Shown here: positions 51,522-61,004 of the stretch, in pieces
How positions within the stretch are numbered: the first letter of the stretch is position 1
Layout of the letters: every line of letters begins with the position of its first letter
Origin: Bradyrhizobium sp. U87765 SZCCT0048
Lineage (GTDB): Bacteria > Pseudomonadota > Alphaproteobacteria > Rhizobiales > Xanthobacteraceae
Assembly (NCBI RefSeq): GCF_018131225.1
Contig: NZ_JAFCMM010000002.1
Coordinates: 992,001-1,056,000, forward strand
Direction: 5' to 3'
Length of the DNA: 64,000 bases
Translations under genes and position numbers: made by a program
Notes under the pieces: generated by a model
The model's database searches: none
Told to the model about the DNA's origin: nothing
What the model saw: only the letters and a program-made list of their open reading frames with translations

Positions 51522-53426
51522 TCACGGCCGCGGCAGTTGCAGGCGAAAGACATCGATCGTCGTGGCGCGGCCAGGCACGGCGTGCGGCCCGAGCGGCTTC
51601 AGATCGTCCCGGCCATCCTGCAGAACGCCCACAGTGTCGCCGCTGACCAGCACGACGATGTCGTCGTCCGACGTCACCGACTTGCCCAATTGCTCGAGCC
51701 GGCTGCCGAGATTCACCGTGTCGCCGACGATGGTGTAGCCCGACCGCTCGCGGGCGCCGATATTGCCGGCGACAACCGGCCCGCTGTGGAGCCCGACGCG
51801 GACCCGGATTGGCGCCAGCCCGCGCGCGGCGCGTGCGACGTTGTCGGCGGCGAGCGCCGCCGCGATGGCGCGAACGGTTCGCAGCGCCCGATCGGCATGG
51901 TCGGGCTGATCGTCAGGAGCGCCCCAGAACGCCATCACGCAGTCGCCGATGAACTTGTCGACGGTGCCGCCCTCCGCCTCAACACAGCGCCAGAGAAGAT
52001 CGAAGTGGTCGTTCAGCATGTCGGCGACATCGGCCGCCGGCATGATCTCGGCGGTGCGCGTGAAGTCGACGATGTCGGTGAACATCACCGTCACCACGCG
52101 CCCGGCCGACAACACATGGCCACCATCCGCGCTGCGAACGAGGCGACGCACAAGACTGCGCGGCACATAGGTTTCGAGCCATCGCAGACCGGTGAGCATG
52201 GTGTTGTAGGCTTGCGCCTGATCGTTGAGTTCGGAGAACACACTGCCGGGCAGCGGCTGCAGGGCCGAGAAATCGAGCGAGCCGACGGCGCGCACTTCGT
52301 CTGCCATGGCGCCGACCGGCCGCACGATCATCCGGCTGACGACGATCGCGGCCGCGATCGCGATCAGCAGGACGACGAGGCCGGCGAGTCCCGCGCGCAT
52401 GAGATCCGTGATCGGCTTCTCGAGAACCGACAGCGGCAGTTCGACGCCGGTGATCATCGGCACCGCGCTGACGTCCGGTACAGCCCGGGTCAGAATAACC
52501 CGGCCATCGCCGCCGTGCCGGACGATACGGGCCTCGAAATTGTGTCCCCCGATGTCCACGGGCTCGCCGTCGGTCCATAGCGCCGCCAGAAAGGGATCGC
52601 CGACCGCGTCGAGGCCCGGTAGCGGCCGCTCGCGCGACAGCGACGGGCGCTTGTCCACCATACTCGGATGGGCGAGCACCCGGTCACGGCCGTACAGGAC
52701 GAACGGCGTGGATCCGGGAAGCGAGGCTGCGATCGCCTTCAGATAGCGCGACGGCTCGTCGACGGTGATGGTCGCGGTCAGGACGCCGAGAAAGCGATCG
52801 CCATCATGGACCGATCGCATGACGTCGGCCACGGATGTCCCCAGATCCGGATCGGCGACGTAATAAACCGGACCCATGTGGACGTCGACCCGCGTCCTGG
52901 CGTCCTCGATCCGTTGTCGCTCGCCATCCGTCCGCAGCGTATCGCTGAACCGCACCGCTCCCGATGAGCCCTGGCTCACGCCGCGCACGGCGCCATCAGG
53001 GCTCACCAGACTGAGGGCTCGCACTTGCGGCGTGCCGGCGACCGCGCCGGACAGCAACATATCCATCGCGGCGGGCGGCATCTGCCCGTGCTTTCCGGCG
53101 AACTCGCGCGCCAGGAAGTTCAGCTGATTGGTGACCGGCGTGAACCAATCGTCGAGCCGCCTCTCGATCGCGTCCATCGCCAGCGACGCATTGTCGGCCA
53201 GCAACTGACGCGTCGTGCTGGCCGTCGCCAGCCAGAACACGGCCAGCACGATGAACGCAGTCAGCGCGACCAGCCCCGCCATGACGGTGGCCAGCGTGCC
53301 GGACAGGGGGATGGTGCGCCGACGGCGGGACCCTCCCTGTCGCTCGCTGCCGTTCTCAGCATCCGCCGCCACGCCGCGCGCTCCGCTCGTCGATTGAAAT
53401 CGCGCGATTCTGCCAAAAAACCGCAC
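51522..53426 (-). CDS. Membrane-bound class III adenylate/guanylate cyclase with CHASE-like sensor
   Basis: The 634-residue protein has two membrane segments (about 43-66 and 350-372) around a periplasmic sensor of dCache type, then HAMP-like helices and a class III cyclase domain (about 445-625) with VMFTDIVDFT (metal Asp), KFIGDCVMAFWGAP (Lys and second Asp) and GDTVNLGSRLE (Asn and Arg). The substrate-defining Lys/Asp pair suggests adenylate cyclase. All catalytic residues are present. The start is GTG at 53426. It converges with the TPR regulator and probably makes cAMP in response to an external ligand. Confidence 0.92.
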   Translation of the reverse strand: MRFFGRIARFQSTSGARGVAADAENGSERQGGSRRRRTIPLSGTLATVMAGLVALTAFIVLAVFWLATASTTRQLLADNASLAMDAIERRLDDWFTPVTNQLNFLAREFAGKHGQMPPAAMDMLLSGAVAGTPQVRALSLVSPDGAVRGVSQGSSGAVRFSDTLRTDGERQRIEDARTRVDVHMGPVYYVADPDLGTSVADVMRSVHDGDRFLGVLTATITVDEPSRYLKAIAASLPGSTPFVLYGRDRVLAHPSMVDKRPSLSRERPLPGLDAVGDPFLAALWTDGEPVDIGGHNFEARIVRHGGDGRVILTRAVPDVSAVPMITGVELPLSVLEKPITDLMRAGLAGLVVLLIAIAAAIVVSRMIVRPVGAMADEVRAVGSLDFSALQPLPGSVFSELNDQAQAYNTMLTGLRWLETYVPRSLVRRLVRSADGGHVLSAGRVVTVMFTDIVDFTRTAEIMPAADVADMLNDHFDLLWRCVEAEGGTVDKFIGDCVMAFWGAPDDQPDHADRALRTVRAIAAALAADNVARAARGLAPIRVRVGLHSGPVVAGNIGARERSGYTIVGDTVNLGSRLEQLGKSVTSDDDIVVLVSGDTVGVLQDGRDDLKPLGPHAVPGRATTIDVFRLQLPRP

Positions 53427-53471
53427 GCGTGACCACTCGCCCGCGCACAGCCGCCAGCACGGCTCGACCGG

Positions 53472-53870
53472 TCATTTCGGCGCGCTTGCGGCGACGAATG
53501 CATTCACGACCCCGTAGATCGTGAACATCTCGACGGTGAGAATGAGTGCCGCCCCGATCAACCCCAGCCGCCAGGCCTGGGTTTCCCATGCAGCGTATTC
53601 CAGAACGAACGCCACGGTGTTCCAGGCGAGCATGCAGGCGCCGAAGGCCAATGCGACCAGGATCGCCGCCATGCTGAGGACATCGCTTCCCTCCAGCAGC
53701 CTGATCGCTCCGGCCGCCGCAGACGTCAGCGCGCCATAGCTCAGGATCGATCGCGTGAATTCGTTGATCCTGTGCAGCCGCGCGCGCCCGGTATCCGAAC
53801 CGATCCACGCACAAAAGCGCGCGATCTTTTGTGCGAATGCCCTGATACCGTACTGACGGTTTTCACCCAT
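53472..53870 (-). CDS. Hypothetical small membrane protein
   Basis: The 132-residue protein has a basic N-terminus (QKIARFCAWIGSD) and three hydrophobic helices at about residues 39-57, 65-86 and 98-122. No family is recognised. The ATG at 53870 was chosen over 53918 by position. It is 45 bases upstream of the cyclase start on the same strand and may be co-transcribed with it. Confidence 0.6.
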   Translation of the reverse strand: MGENRQYGIRAFAQKIARFCAWIGSDTGRARLHRINEFTRSILSYGALTSAAAGAIRLLEGSDVLSMAAILVALAFGACMLAWNTVAFVLEYAAWETQAWRLGLIGAALILTVEMFTIYGVVNAFVAASAPK

Positions 53871-54296
53871 GCCCCAGCCATCGCGACGAAATCGAGCGGC
53901 CCGACTGCCAGCCGCCATGCCCCAGCCTCTTTCCAGAATCTGCGGGGCACAGGATCATGCACCGGCCAGCGCTTCGCAAGGGCTGTGCGCGCACGTTCCG
54001 CCCCGTGCTCAGATCGCCGCAGTGCCGTCCTCGACACGGTCGAAGCCGCGAGGCCAACAGCGCCTCGCTCAACGCATCATGGCTGCGCCGCCAGGCTTCG
54101 GCGTTACGCGCCGGCGTGAAGATCCGCCCGATGTCGGTTTCGAGGACATCGCAGGGATTGATCACTCGGGGCGAACGAGCAGCGATCGACATCTCCGACG
54201 GATCAGCAGCGACCTGTACATCGTCGCCTTTCGCGCACGCACATCAACGCCATCGCGAGATGGCCAAGCCCGAGTCTGGATGTTGGGAAATGGAAA
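53871..54296. other. Stretch without a supported gene between the small membrane protein and tRNA-Arg
   Basis: Several overlapping frames are open here, the longest on the minus strand being 109 codons (53863-54192), but none has an RBS, recognised motif or clear codon preference, and they overlap neighbours. It could contain a decayed gene. The tRNA 3' flank has no clear hairpin. Confidence 0.4.
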
Positions 54297-54373
54297 TGGC
54301 GCGCCCGAAAGGATTCGAACCTCTGACCCCCAGATTCGTAGTCTGGTGCTCTATCCAGCTGAGCTACGGGCGC
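54297..54373 (-). tRNA. tRNA-Arg (anticodon ACG), CCA end encoded
   Basis: On the minus strand a full cloverleaf is seen: acceptor GCGCCCG/CGGGCGC, D-arm AGCTCAGCTGGATAGAGC, anticodon stem-loop CCAGACTACGAATCTGG with ACG, TpsiC arm GAGGTTCGAATCCTTT, discriminator G and encoded CCA. The gene is 77 bases long and reads CGN arginine codons (A34 is normally edited to inosine). Nothing indicates an integrated element at its 3' end. Confidence 0.97.
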
Positions 54374-54600
54374 ATTATCGCAGATGCCCTCATGGAGGGG
54401 CGTGCGAAGGATCGGCGATGCGGAGACCGCCGAAGGCGCGCAATAGCTACCGGCTCCCGCTGCGGTTTGCAAGCGCTCAAACCATTTTCCGCGAACCTTT
54501 GATGACGCGGGTGCGCGCGCATCGTTCCTCACGCTAAATCATTTCAAAATCGACTGTTTTCGAAACGACCGGCATCGCGCCGGGGCCCGGCGCGCGATTT

Positions 54601-56079
54601 TCAGGCGCGGATGCGCTCGAGCCGCGGACTGTAGAGTTGCACCGGACGGTCGGGAATCGAGATCCGGAACGTGGCGCCAATGGTTCCCTCGACGAGGTTC
54701 ATCTCGCCGCCATGGGCGCGCACCAGCTCGGCGGCGATGACCAGGCCAAGACCCGTGCCGCCATCACGCGAGGACCCCTGGAACGGCTCGAACAGATGGT
54801 CACGCGCCTTCGGCGGTACGCCGGGACCGGTGTCAGAGACCTCGATGATGGCGACCGATCCCTCGCGCCGGCCGGTGACGCGAATCTGCTTGGTGACGCC
54901 GGGGCCGACGCTCTCGCTGCCGAGCGCCTGCGCGGCGTTGCGCACGAGGTTCAGCAGCACACGGAACAGCTGGTCGGGGTCGGCATCGACGGTGAGGCCC
55001 CGCTCCACCGCATTGACCCAGACGATCGAGGTGTCCGCGGCAAGGCCCGCGGATTCCCGCACCTCGTTGACAATCGGCTCGAGCGCCACCATGCGCCGGT
55101 CCGGCGCGGCCTCCTGGGCACGGCCGTAGGACAGGGTCGACTGGCAGAACGCGATCGCCCGCTCCAGCGAGCGCACGAGCTTGGGTGCGAAGCGTTGCAC
55201 CCGCGGGTCCGGCACATGGGCGAGCTGATCCGAGATCAGCTGCGACGACGCCAGCAGGTTGCGCAGGTCGTGGTTGATCTTCGAGACTGCGAGACCGAGC
55301 GCCGCAAGACGGCTCTTCTGATGCAGCATCGACACGAGGTCGCGCTGCATGTCGGCGAGCTCGCGCTCGGCGACGCCGATCTCGTCGCCTCGGTCGGACG
55401 CCGGAATGATCCGCGCCGGGCTCTCCGGATCGGCATGGTAGGCAACGAGGTTGGCGGTCAGCCGCCGCATCGGCCGCACGAACAGATAGTGCAGGGCGAG
55501 GTAGACCAGCGCCGCGGTCAGGATGGCGATCACCAGCGACAGCAGCAGCAGGTTGCGGGAGAAGCGGTACATCGCCTGGCGCAGCGGCAGCTCGTCGACC
55601 ACCACCTCCAGGAACTGGCCGTTGTTGCCGGGAGCCGGACCGATCACCCGGATCGCCTGGTTGCCGCTCTCCAGCATGACCTCGAACGCATCCATGATCG
55701 CCGACCAGGCGGTCATGGAGCGCATGTCGACGTCATGATCGATGGCCGGCGGCATGTCCGCGATCGCCAGCAGGCGGCGCTGCTGGCCCATCTTGATGGC
55801 CACCGCCCGCGCCCCGATGCTGCTGAGAATCTCACGGGCCAGGGAATCGGGGACCATGCCACTGGGGGCGGCGTTCAGCACCAGCGCCGCGGTGTTGGCG
55901 GCGGCCAGGCGATCATTCAGGCGGTTGATCCGGAAGTTCGCGATCGAGGGCACATAGATCAGGACCTCGGCAATCATCACCAGCGGGATGGTCAGCAGCA
56001 ACAGCTTGGCCGACAAGCCAAATCGCGGCGGGACGAACTGCCGCTGGGGCCGGTCCTGGGGGTCCGAAGCGTCGGTCAT
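54601..56079 (-). CDS. Membrane-bound sensor histidine kinase (orphan)
   Basis: The 492-residue protein has two membrane segments (about 23-47 and 177-200) around a periplasmic sensor, a HAMP region (about 200-250), a phospho-acceptor domain with SKINHDLRNLLASSQ (His270), and an ATPase domain with N-box NLVRNAAQAL (377-386), DTGPGVP, FEPFQGS and GGTGLGL. All kinase residues are present. No response regulator gene is adjacent, so the partner is elsewhere. INHDLRNLL rather than the usual HELRTPL is an HPK4-like H-box. It is divergent from rpmH. Confidence 0.9.
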   Translation of the reverse strand: MTDASDPQDRPQRQFVPPRFGLSAKLLLLTIPLVMIAEVLIYVPSIANFRINRLNDRLAAANTAALVLNAAPSGMVPDSLAREILSSIGARAVAIKMGQQRRLLAIADMPPAIDHDVDMRSMTAWSAIMDAFEVMLESGNQAIRVIGPAPGNNGQFLEVVVDELPLRQAMYRFSRNLLLLSLVIAILTAALVYLALHYLFVRPMRRLTANLVAYHADPESPARIIPASDRGDEIGVAERELADMQRDLVSMLHQKSRLAALGLAVSKINHDLRNLLASSQLISDQLAHVPDPRVQRFAPKLVRSLERAIAFCQSTLSYGRAQEAAPDRRMVALEPIVNEVRESAGLAADTSIVWVNAVERGLTVDADPDQLFRVLLNLVRNAAQALGSESVGPGVTKQIRVTGRREGSVAIIEVSDTGPGVPPKARDHLFEPFQGSSRDGGTGLGLVIAAELVRAHGGEMNLVEGTIGATFRISIPDRPVQLYSPRLERIRA

Positions 56080-56269
56080 CGCGCCTGTTCAACTTCAAGA
56101 TTTCCGCCCGCGGCACGTCCTGCAAGGCGAGACGACCGGCGGCGCCCCCAACGCACGGTCTGATTCCAACCATGCGCCGTTCTGTCCCGTCCGTCAAACC
56201 CCTGACAACACTGCCCAAAAAGGAGGCGTCACCGGGAAACCGCGTCATCGAGCCGTCACAACGGCAAGA

Positions 56270-56298
56270 TTGACGAAAACCGGCTGCTCCCTTATAAG
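56270..56298 (+). promoter_or_regulatory. Promoter of the rpmH operon
   Basis: TTGACG (56270-56275) and TATAAG (56293-56298) are 17 bases apart, near the housekeeping consensus, about 145 bases before the rpmH start. The gap 56080-56442 holds no other gene; it would also contain the histidine kinase promoter on the minus strand. Confidence 0.7.
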
Positions 56299-56442
56299 CC
56301 GCGCCAACTGTCTCCGGCGGCCGATGTTGCGTGGCCGGGTCATTTGCAGGGCCGAATTCGGTCCTTTTTTGACGGACGGGGACGTCATCTCAATTTTTGG
56401 AACCCTTATACCCGGCATCTGGCCGGTCAGTGGAGAACGGCC

Positions 56443-56577
56443 GTGAAGCGGACCTATCAACCCAGCAAACTGGTGCGCAAGCGCCGTCACGGTTTTCGTG
56501 CCCGTCTCGCGACCGTCGGCGGCCGCAAGGTTCTGGCTGCCCGCCGCGCGCGTGGCCGCAAGCGCCTGAGCGCCTGA
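56443..56577 (+). CDS. rpmH: 50S ribosomal protein L34
   Basis: The 44-residue protein reads [19 protein letters not shown] near the start and [11 protein letters not shown] at the end, which is L34 without doubt. It begins with GTG at 56443 after GGAGA at good spacing; a longer frame upstream has no similarity. L34 binds 23S rRNA in the large subunit. rnpA follows by 23 bases. Confidence 0.97.
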
Positions 56578-56600
56578 GCACCTGCCCAGATCCATTACGC

Positions 56601-56948
56601 GTGGAACGGCTGAGGCAGCGGACGGATTTTCTCGCCGCTGCCCAGGGACCGAGGGCGGCGGGTGCCGCCTTCGTCGTTCAGTGCCGCCATCGTGACGACG
56701 CCGGCCCGACCAGGGTCGGCTTCACCGTCTCCCGCAAGGTCGGGACTGCCACCGAGCGCAACCGCGTCCGCCGCCGGCTTCGCGAATTGGTGAAGCGCAT
56801 GGACCCCATATCCATGCGACCGCACAGTGATTATGTGCTAGTCGGCCGGCGTGCCGCGCTCAGCCGCGACTTTCAGACCATGCTCGACGATCTGCGCACG
56901 GCGCTGAAGCGCCTCGACAGGAAGCCGGCGAAATCGATCCCAAACTGA
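56601..56948 (+). CDS. rnpA: Ribonuclease P protein component
   Basis: The 115-residue protein has the RNase P protein signature RNRVRRRLRELVKR near residues 58-71, preceded by RVGFTVSRKVG, and an N-terminal RLRQRTDFLAA. It starts at GTG 56601. It supports the RNA subunit in processing tRNA 5' ends. The rpmH-rnpA-yidC order is conserved, but no yidD lies between rnpA and yidC, which are only 29 bases apart. Confidence 0.95.
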   Translation: MERLRQRTDFLAAAQGPRAAGAAFVVQCRHRDDAGPTRVGFTVSRKVGTATERNRVRRRLRELVKRMDPISMRPHSDYVLVGRRAALSRDFQTMLDDLRTALKRLDRKPAKSIPN

Positions 56949-56977
56949 AGCCAGACGGAATGGCGAGATAGAGACCG

Positions 56978-58864
56978 ATGACCGACAATCGCAACACCAT
57001 CCTCGCCGTCGTCCTGTCCGGCATCGTGCTGCTCGGCTGGCAGTACTTCTTCAACATCCCGCAGATGGAGAAGCAGCGCGCCGCCGAGAAGGCGGCCCAG
57101 CAGCAGGCCCAGATCCACAATCCGAACCAGCCGGCCGCCGCCGGCCAGGCGACCCCGGCTCCCGGTGGTCCGGCAACCGCTCCAGGCGTCGGCCCGGCCG
57201 CGGCCCCGACAATGACGCGTGACGCCGCCCTCGCCGCTGCACCGCGGGTCAAGATCGATACCCCGCGCGTCAGCGGCTCGATCTCGCTGAAGGGCGGCCG
57301 CATCGACGACGTCTCGCTGCTCAAGTACCGCGAGACGGTCGATCCGAACTCGCCGGCGATCGTGCTGTTCGAGCCGTCGGGCGCGCCGAACCCCTACTAC
57401 GCCGAATTCGGCTGGGTCGGCGCCAGCGGCACCACCGCCAAGCTGCCGGACCAGAGCACTCTCTGGACCCAGAACGGCTCCAACGCCCTCACCCCCACGA
57501 CCCCGGTCGTGCTGACCTGGAACAACGGCGAGGGACTGACCTTCAAGCGCACCATCTCCATCGACGAGAACTACCTGTTCTCGCTGAAGGACGACGTCAG
57601 CAACGCCGGCAGCGCGCCGGTGACGCTGTACCCCTACGCGCTGATCTCGCGCCACGGCATGCCGCAGGTCGCCGGCTACTACATCCTGCATGAAGGCCTG
57701 ATCGGCGTGATGGGCGACCAGGGCCTGCAGGAGTTCAACTACAAGAAGATCGACGAAGAGAAGAAGAAGGAATTCAAGGCGACCAACGCCTGGCTCGGCA
57801 TCACCGACAAGTACTGGGCCGCGACGCTGCTGCCGGACGCAGCGGCGAACGTGCAGGCGCGCTTCTCCTCGAACGTCACCGGCAACGTCAAGACCTACCA
57901 GACCGACTATCTGCTCGATCCGGTGACGGTCGCCGTCGGCGGCAACGGCAGCGCCAATGCGCGACTGTTCGCCGGCGCCAAGGAAGCCGGCCTCGTCGGC
58001 ATCAACTCGATCTTCGCGCCGGGCCTTGGCGGCTACAACAAGCAGCTCGGCCTCAACCACTTCGACCTGCTGATCGACTGGGGCTGGTTCTACTTCATCA
58101 CCAAGCCGATGTTCCTGGCGATCGACTTCCTGTTCCACCTCGTCGGCAACTTCGGCGTCGCCATCCTGCTCGTCACCGTGCTGGTGAAAGCGATCTTCTT
58201 CCCGCTCGCCAACAAGTCCTACGCCTCGATGGCGAAGATGAAGGCGGTGCAGCCCAAGCTCGCCGAGCTGCGGGAGCGCTTCCCCGACGACAAGATGAAG
58301 CAGCAGCAGGAGATGATGGAGCTCTACAAGAAGGAGAAGATCAATCCTCTTGCAGGCTGCCTGCCGATCGCGATCCAGATCCCGGTGTTCTTCTCGCTCT
58401 ACAAGGTGCTGTTCGTCACCATCGAAATGCGGCACGCGCCGTTCTTCGGCTGGATCAAGGACCTGTCCGCGCCCGATCCGACCAACCTGTTCACCCTGTT
58501 CGGACTGCTGAACTACGATCCGACCCAGTTGCCGATCATCGGTCACTACCTGGCGCTCGGCATCTGGCCGATCATCATGGGCATCACGATGTGGTTCCAG
58601 ATGAAGCTCAATCCGACTCCGCCGGATCCGACCCAGAAGATGATCTTCGACTGGATGCCGCTGATCTTCACCTTCATGCTGGGCTCGTTCCCCGCCGGCC
58701 TCGTCATCTACTGGGCCTGGAACAACACCCTGTCGGTGCTGCAGCAGAGCGCGATCATGTCGCGCAACGGCGCCAAGATCGAGCTGTTCGACAACATCAA
58801 GGCGACGTTCGTCGGCAGCAAGAAAACCGCCGACAGCGAACCGAAAACCCAGGCCAAGGGCTGA
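56978..58864 (+). CDS. yidC: Membrane protein insertase YidC
   Basis: The 628-residue protein has an N-terminal membrane anchor (about 6-24), a Pro/Ala linker, a large periplasmic beta domain (about 75-360), and the conserved C-terminal insertase core with five membrane segments (FGVAILLVTVLVKAIFFPLANKSYASMAKMK, GCLPIAIQIPVFFSLYKVL, and the end FTFMLGSFPAGLVIYWAWNN). It inserts membrane proteins with or without SecYEG. The Gram-negative long form fits the organism. engB follows after about 100 bases. Confidence 0.97.
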   Translation: MTDNRNTILAVVLSGIVLLGWQYFFNIPQMEKQRAAEKAAQQQAQIHNPNQPAAAGQATPAPGGPATAPGVGPAAAPTMTRDAALAAAPRVKIDTPRVSGSISLKGGRIDDVSLLKYRETVDPNSPAIVLFEPSGAPNPYYAEFGWVGASGTTAKLPDQSTLWTQNGSNALTPTTPVVLTWNNGEGLTFKRTISIDENYLFSLKDDVSNAGSAPVTLYPYALISRHGMPQVAGYYILHEGLIGVMGDQGLQEFNYKKIDEEKKKEFKATNAWLGITDKYWAATLLPDAAANVQARFSSNVTGNVKTYQTDYLLDPVTVAVGGNGSANARLFAGAKEAGLVGINSIFAPGLGGYNKQLGLNHFDLLIDWGWFYFITKPMFLAIDFLFHLVGNFGVAILLVTVLVKAIFFPLANKSYASMAKMKAVQPKLAELRERFPDDKMKQQQEMMELYKKEKINPLAGCLPIAIQIPVFFSLYKVLFVTIEMRHAPFFGWIKDLSAPDPTNLFTLFGLLNYDPTQLPIIGHYLALGIWPIIMGITMWFQMKLNPTPPDPTQKMIFDWMPLIFTFMLGSFPAGLVIYWAWNNTLSVLQQSAIMSRNGAKIELFDNIKATFVGSKKTADSEPKTQAKG

Positions 58865-58966
58865 CGGCAGAGCCGGCGGCAACGCCGGCCTGACGGCCCC
58901 GTCCATGTTTCACGACCATCGGCCGCGGGGCATCAGGCCGCCCGGCCGTCCCCAACGAGGCTTCGC

Positions 58967-59620
58967 ATGAATGCGACCAGCGATGCGGAGCTGATGGAGA
59001 CCGGACGCAAGGTCTTCGCCGGCGACTGGAAATTCATCTGGGCCGCGGGCTCGATCGAAACCTTGCCGCCGATGGGCGGCATGGAGGTGGCGTTCGCCGG
59101 CCGCTCCAATGTCGGCAAGTCCAGCCTCATCAATGCACTGACCAATCGCAACGGCCTCGCCCGCACCTCGCACACCCCGGGGCGCACCCAGGAACTGATC
59201 TTCTTCGAAGGGCCGGAGAACGCGGGGCTGCGCCTCGTCGACATGCCCGGCTACGGCTACGCCGCCGCGCCCAAATCCAAGGTCGCCGCCTGGACGACGC
59301 TGATCCATCAGTTCCTGCTCGGCCGCGCCAGCCTCGCCCGTGTTTATGTGCTGATCGACTCCCGTCACGGCTTCAAGGACGTCGACATCGAAATCCTCAA
59401 GACGTTCGACCGCTCCGCGGTCAGCTATCAGATCGTCCTGACCAAGATCGACCAGATCAAGGTTTCGGCGCTGCCCGAGCGCATCGAGGGCATCAAGGCC
59501 GCGCTGGCGAAGCATCCTGCCGCCTTCCCCGACGTCATCGCGACCTCGTCGGAAACCGGCGCCGGCCTGCCGGAGCTGCGCGCCGCCATGATGAAACTGC
59601 GGCAGGAGCGCGGCGCATGA
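58967..59620 (+). CDS. engB: Ribosome biogenesis GTPase YihA/YsxC (EngB)
   Basis: The 217-residue GTPase has G1 GRSNVGKSS, the switch region RTSHTPGRTQEL, G3 DMPGYGYA, G4 TKIDQIK and G5 TSSETGAG. It aids large-subunit assembly. An N-terminal stretch of about 30 residues before the G domain is usual for alphaproteobacteria. Its stop overlaps the start of the DUF423 gene by four bases. Confidence 0.95.
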   Translation: MNATSDAELMETGRKVFAGDWKFIWAAGSIETLPPMGGMEVAFAGRSNVGKSSLINALTNRNGLARTSHTPGRTQELIFFEGPENAGLRLVDMPGYGYAAAPKSKVAAWTTLIHQFLLGRASLARVYVLIDSRHGFKDVDIEILKTFDRSAVSYQIVLTKIDQIKVSALPERIEGIKAALAKHPAAFPDVIATSSETGAGLPELRAAMMKLRQERGA

Positions 59621-59991
59621 CCGGCGCTGGCAAGCCGCTCGCCGCGATCGCGGCGCTCATGGGCGCGGCCGGTGTCGTCCTCGCGGCGCTGTCGGCCCAC
59701 GAGCCCGACGCCGCCCGGCTCGGTTCGGCCTCGTCCATGCTGCTGTTTCATGCCGTTGTCATCATCGGCACCGTGCTGCTGGTCAACGGCGGTTTCGCGC
59801 AGCGGCATATCGGTCTCACGGCCGCCCTCGCCTTCGTCGCGGGCGCCGGGCTGTTCGCCGGCGATCTCGTGCTGCGCCAGTTCGCCGGCCAGGGCGTGTT
59901 TCCCATGGCGGCGCCGACCGGCGGAACGCTGATGATCCTCGGCTGGCTCGCCCTCGCGATCGCCGCGGCCTGGCCGAGCAAGGCCGCCTGA
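59617..59991 (+). CDS. DUF423 family small membrane protein
   Basis: The 124-residue protein has about four membrane helices with LLFHAVVIIGTVLL in the middle and FAGDLVLRQFAGQGVFPMAAPTGGTLMILGWLALA near the end, the DUF423 (YgdD-like) pattern. Function is unknown. It overlaps engB by four bases (ATGA), so it is probably translated from the same message. Confidence 0.85.
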   Translation: MTGAGKPLAAIAALMGAAGVVLAALSAHEPDAARLGSASSMLLFHAVVIIGTVLLVNGGFAQRHIGLTAALAFVAGAGLFAGDLVLRQFAGQGVFPMAAPTGGTLMILGWLALAIAAAWPSKAA

Positions 59992-60113
59992 TCCGCTTTG
60001 CGCCGGCGCAGCCGATCGGCTAAAACCGCGCCACCGTACGCACGCGGTGTGCACCTGCCTGCCGCACCGCCGTTCGGTCGTGCCGACGCCGCGCCAACAG
60101 CCGAGACCGCTTC

Positions 60114-61004
60114 ATGACGGATCCCATCTCCCCGATCGAACAGGCCCGCATCCTCTCCGAGGCACTGCCGCACATGCAGCAGTACGACGAGGAAACCATC
60201 GTCATCAAATACGGCGGTCACGCGATGGGCGAGGAAGAGCTCGCGCGGCAGTTCGCCCGCGACATCGTCCTGCTCGAGCAGACCGCGATCAATCCCGTTG
60301 TCGTGCATGGCGGCGGCCCGCAGATCGCCTCGATGCTCAAGCGCCTCGGCATCGTCTCCGAATTCGCCGCCGGCCTGCGCATCACCGACGCCGCCACGAT
60401 CGAGATCGTCGAGATGGTGCTCGCCGGGTCGATCAACAAGCAGATCGTCAGCCATATCAACGAAGCCGGCGGCAAGGCCGTCGGCCTGTGCGGCAAGGAC
60501 GGCAACATGGTGATGGCCAGCAAGGCCACCCGCACCATGGTCGATCCGGACTCGCACATCGAGAAGGTCGTCGATCTCGGTTTCGTCGGCGAACCCGAGA
60601 AGGTCGACCTCACCTTGCTCAACCAGCTCATCGGCTACGAGCTGATCCCGGTGCTGGCGCCGCTCGCCTCCAGCAAGAACGGCCAGACCTTCAACGTCAA
60701 CGCCGACACCTTCGCCGGCGCCGTTGCCGGCGCGCTCAAGGCCAAGCGGCTGCTGCTGCTGACCGACGTGCCGGGCGTACTCGACAAGTCGAAGAAGCTG
60801 ATTCCGGACCTGTCGATCAAGGACGCGCGCAAGCTGATCGCCGACGGCACCATCTCCGGCGGCATGATCCCGAAGGTCGAGACCTGCATCTACTCGCTCG
60901 AGCAGGGCGTCGAAGGCGTCGTCATCATCGACGGCAAGACCCCGCACGCGGTGCTGCTCGAGCTGTTCACCAACCACGGCATCGGCACGCTGATCCACAA
61001 GTGA
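60114..61004 (+). CDS. argB: Acetylglutamate kinase
   Basis: The 296-residue enzyme has VIKYGGHAM near residues 29-37, VVHGGGPQI near 62-70, the nucleotide site NVNADTFAGAVAGAL, and LLLLTDVPGVLDKS and GTISGGMIPKV. It phosphorylates N-acetylglutamate in arginine synthesis. The N-terminal helix (QARILSEALPHMQQYDEETIVI) is of the kind found in arginine-sensitive hexameric forms. The last four bases (GTGA) also contain the start of the next gene. Confidence 0.96.
   Translation: MTDPISPIEQARILSEALPHMQQYDEETIVIKYGGHAMGEEELARQFARDIVLLEQTAINPVVVHGGGPQIASMLKRLGIVSEFAAGLRITDAATIEIVEMVLAGSINKQIVSHINEAGGKAVGLCGKDGNMVMASKATRTMVDPDSHIEKVVDLGFVGEPEKVDLTLLNQLIGYELIPVLAPLASSKNGQTFNVNADTFAGAVAGALKAKRLLLLTDVPGVLDKSKKLIPDLSIKDARKLIADGTISGGMIPKVETCIYSLEQGVEGVVIIDGKTPHAVLLELFTNHGIGTLIHK

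Noticed and set aside
53863..54192. 109-codon minus-strand open frame as a gene
   Set aside because: No RBS, no recognised motif, and overlap with the start of the small membrane protein gene; listed only as an unsupported stretch.
54297..54373. Genomic island integrated at tRNA-Arg
   Set aside because: No integrase, no repeat of the tRNA 3' end and no compositional shift were seen on either side.
56949..56977. Missing yidD as an anomaly
   Set aside because: The 29-base gap leaves no room for yidD, but absence between rnpA and yidC is common in alphaproteobacteria.
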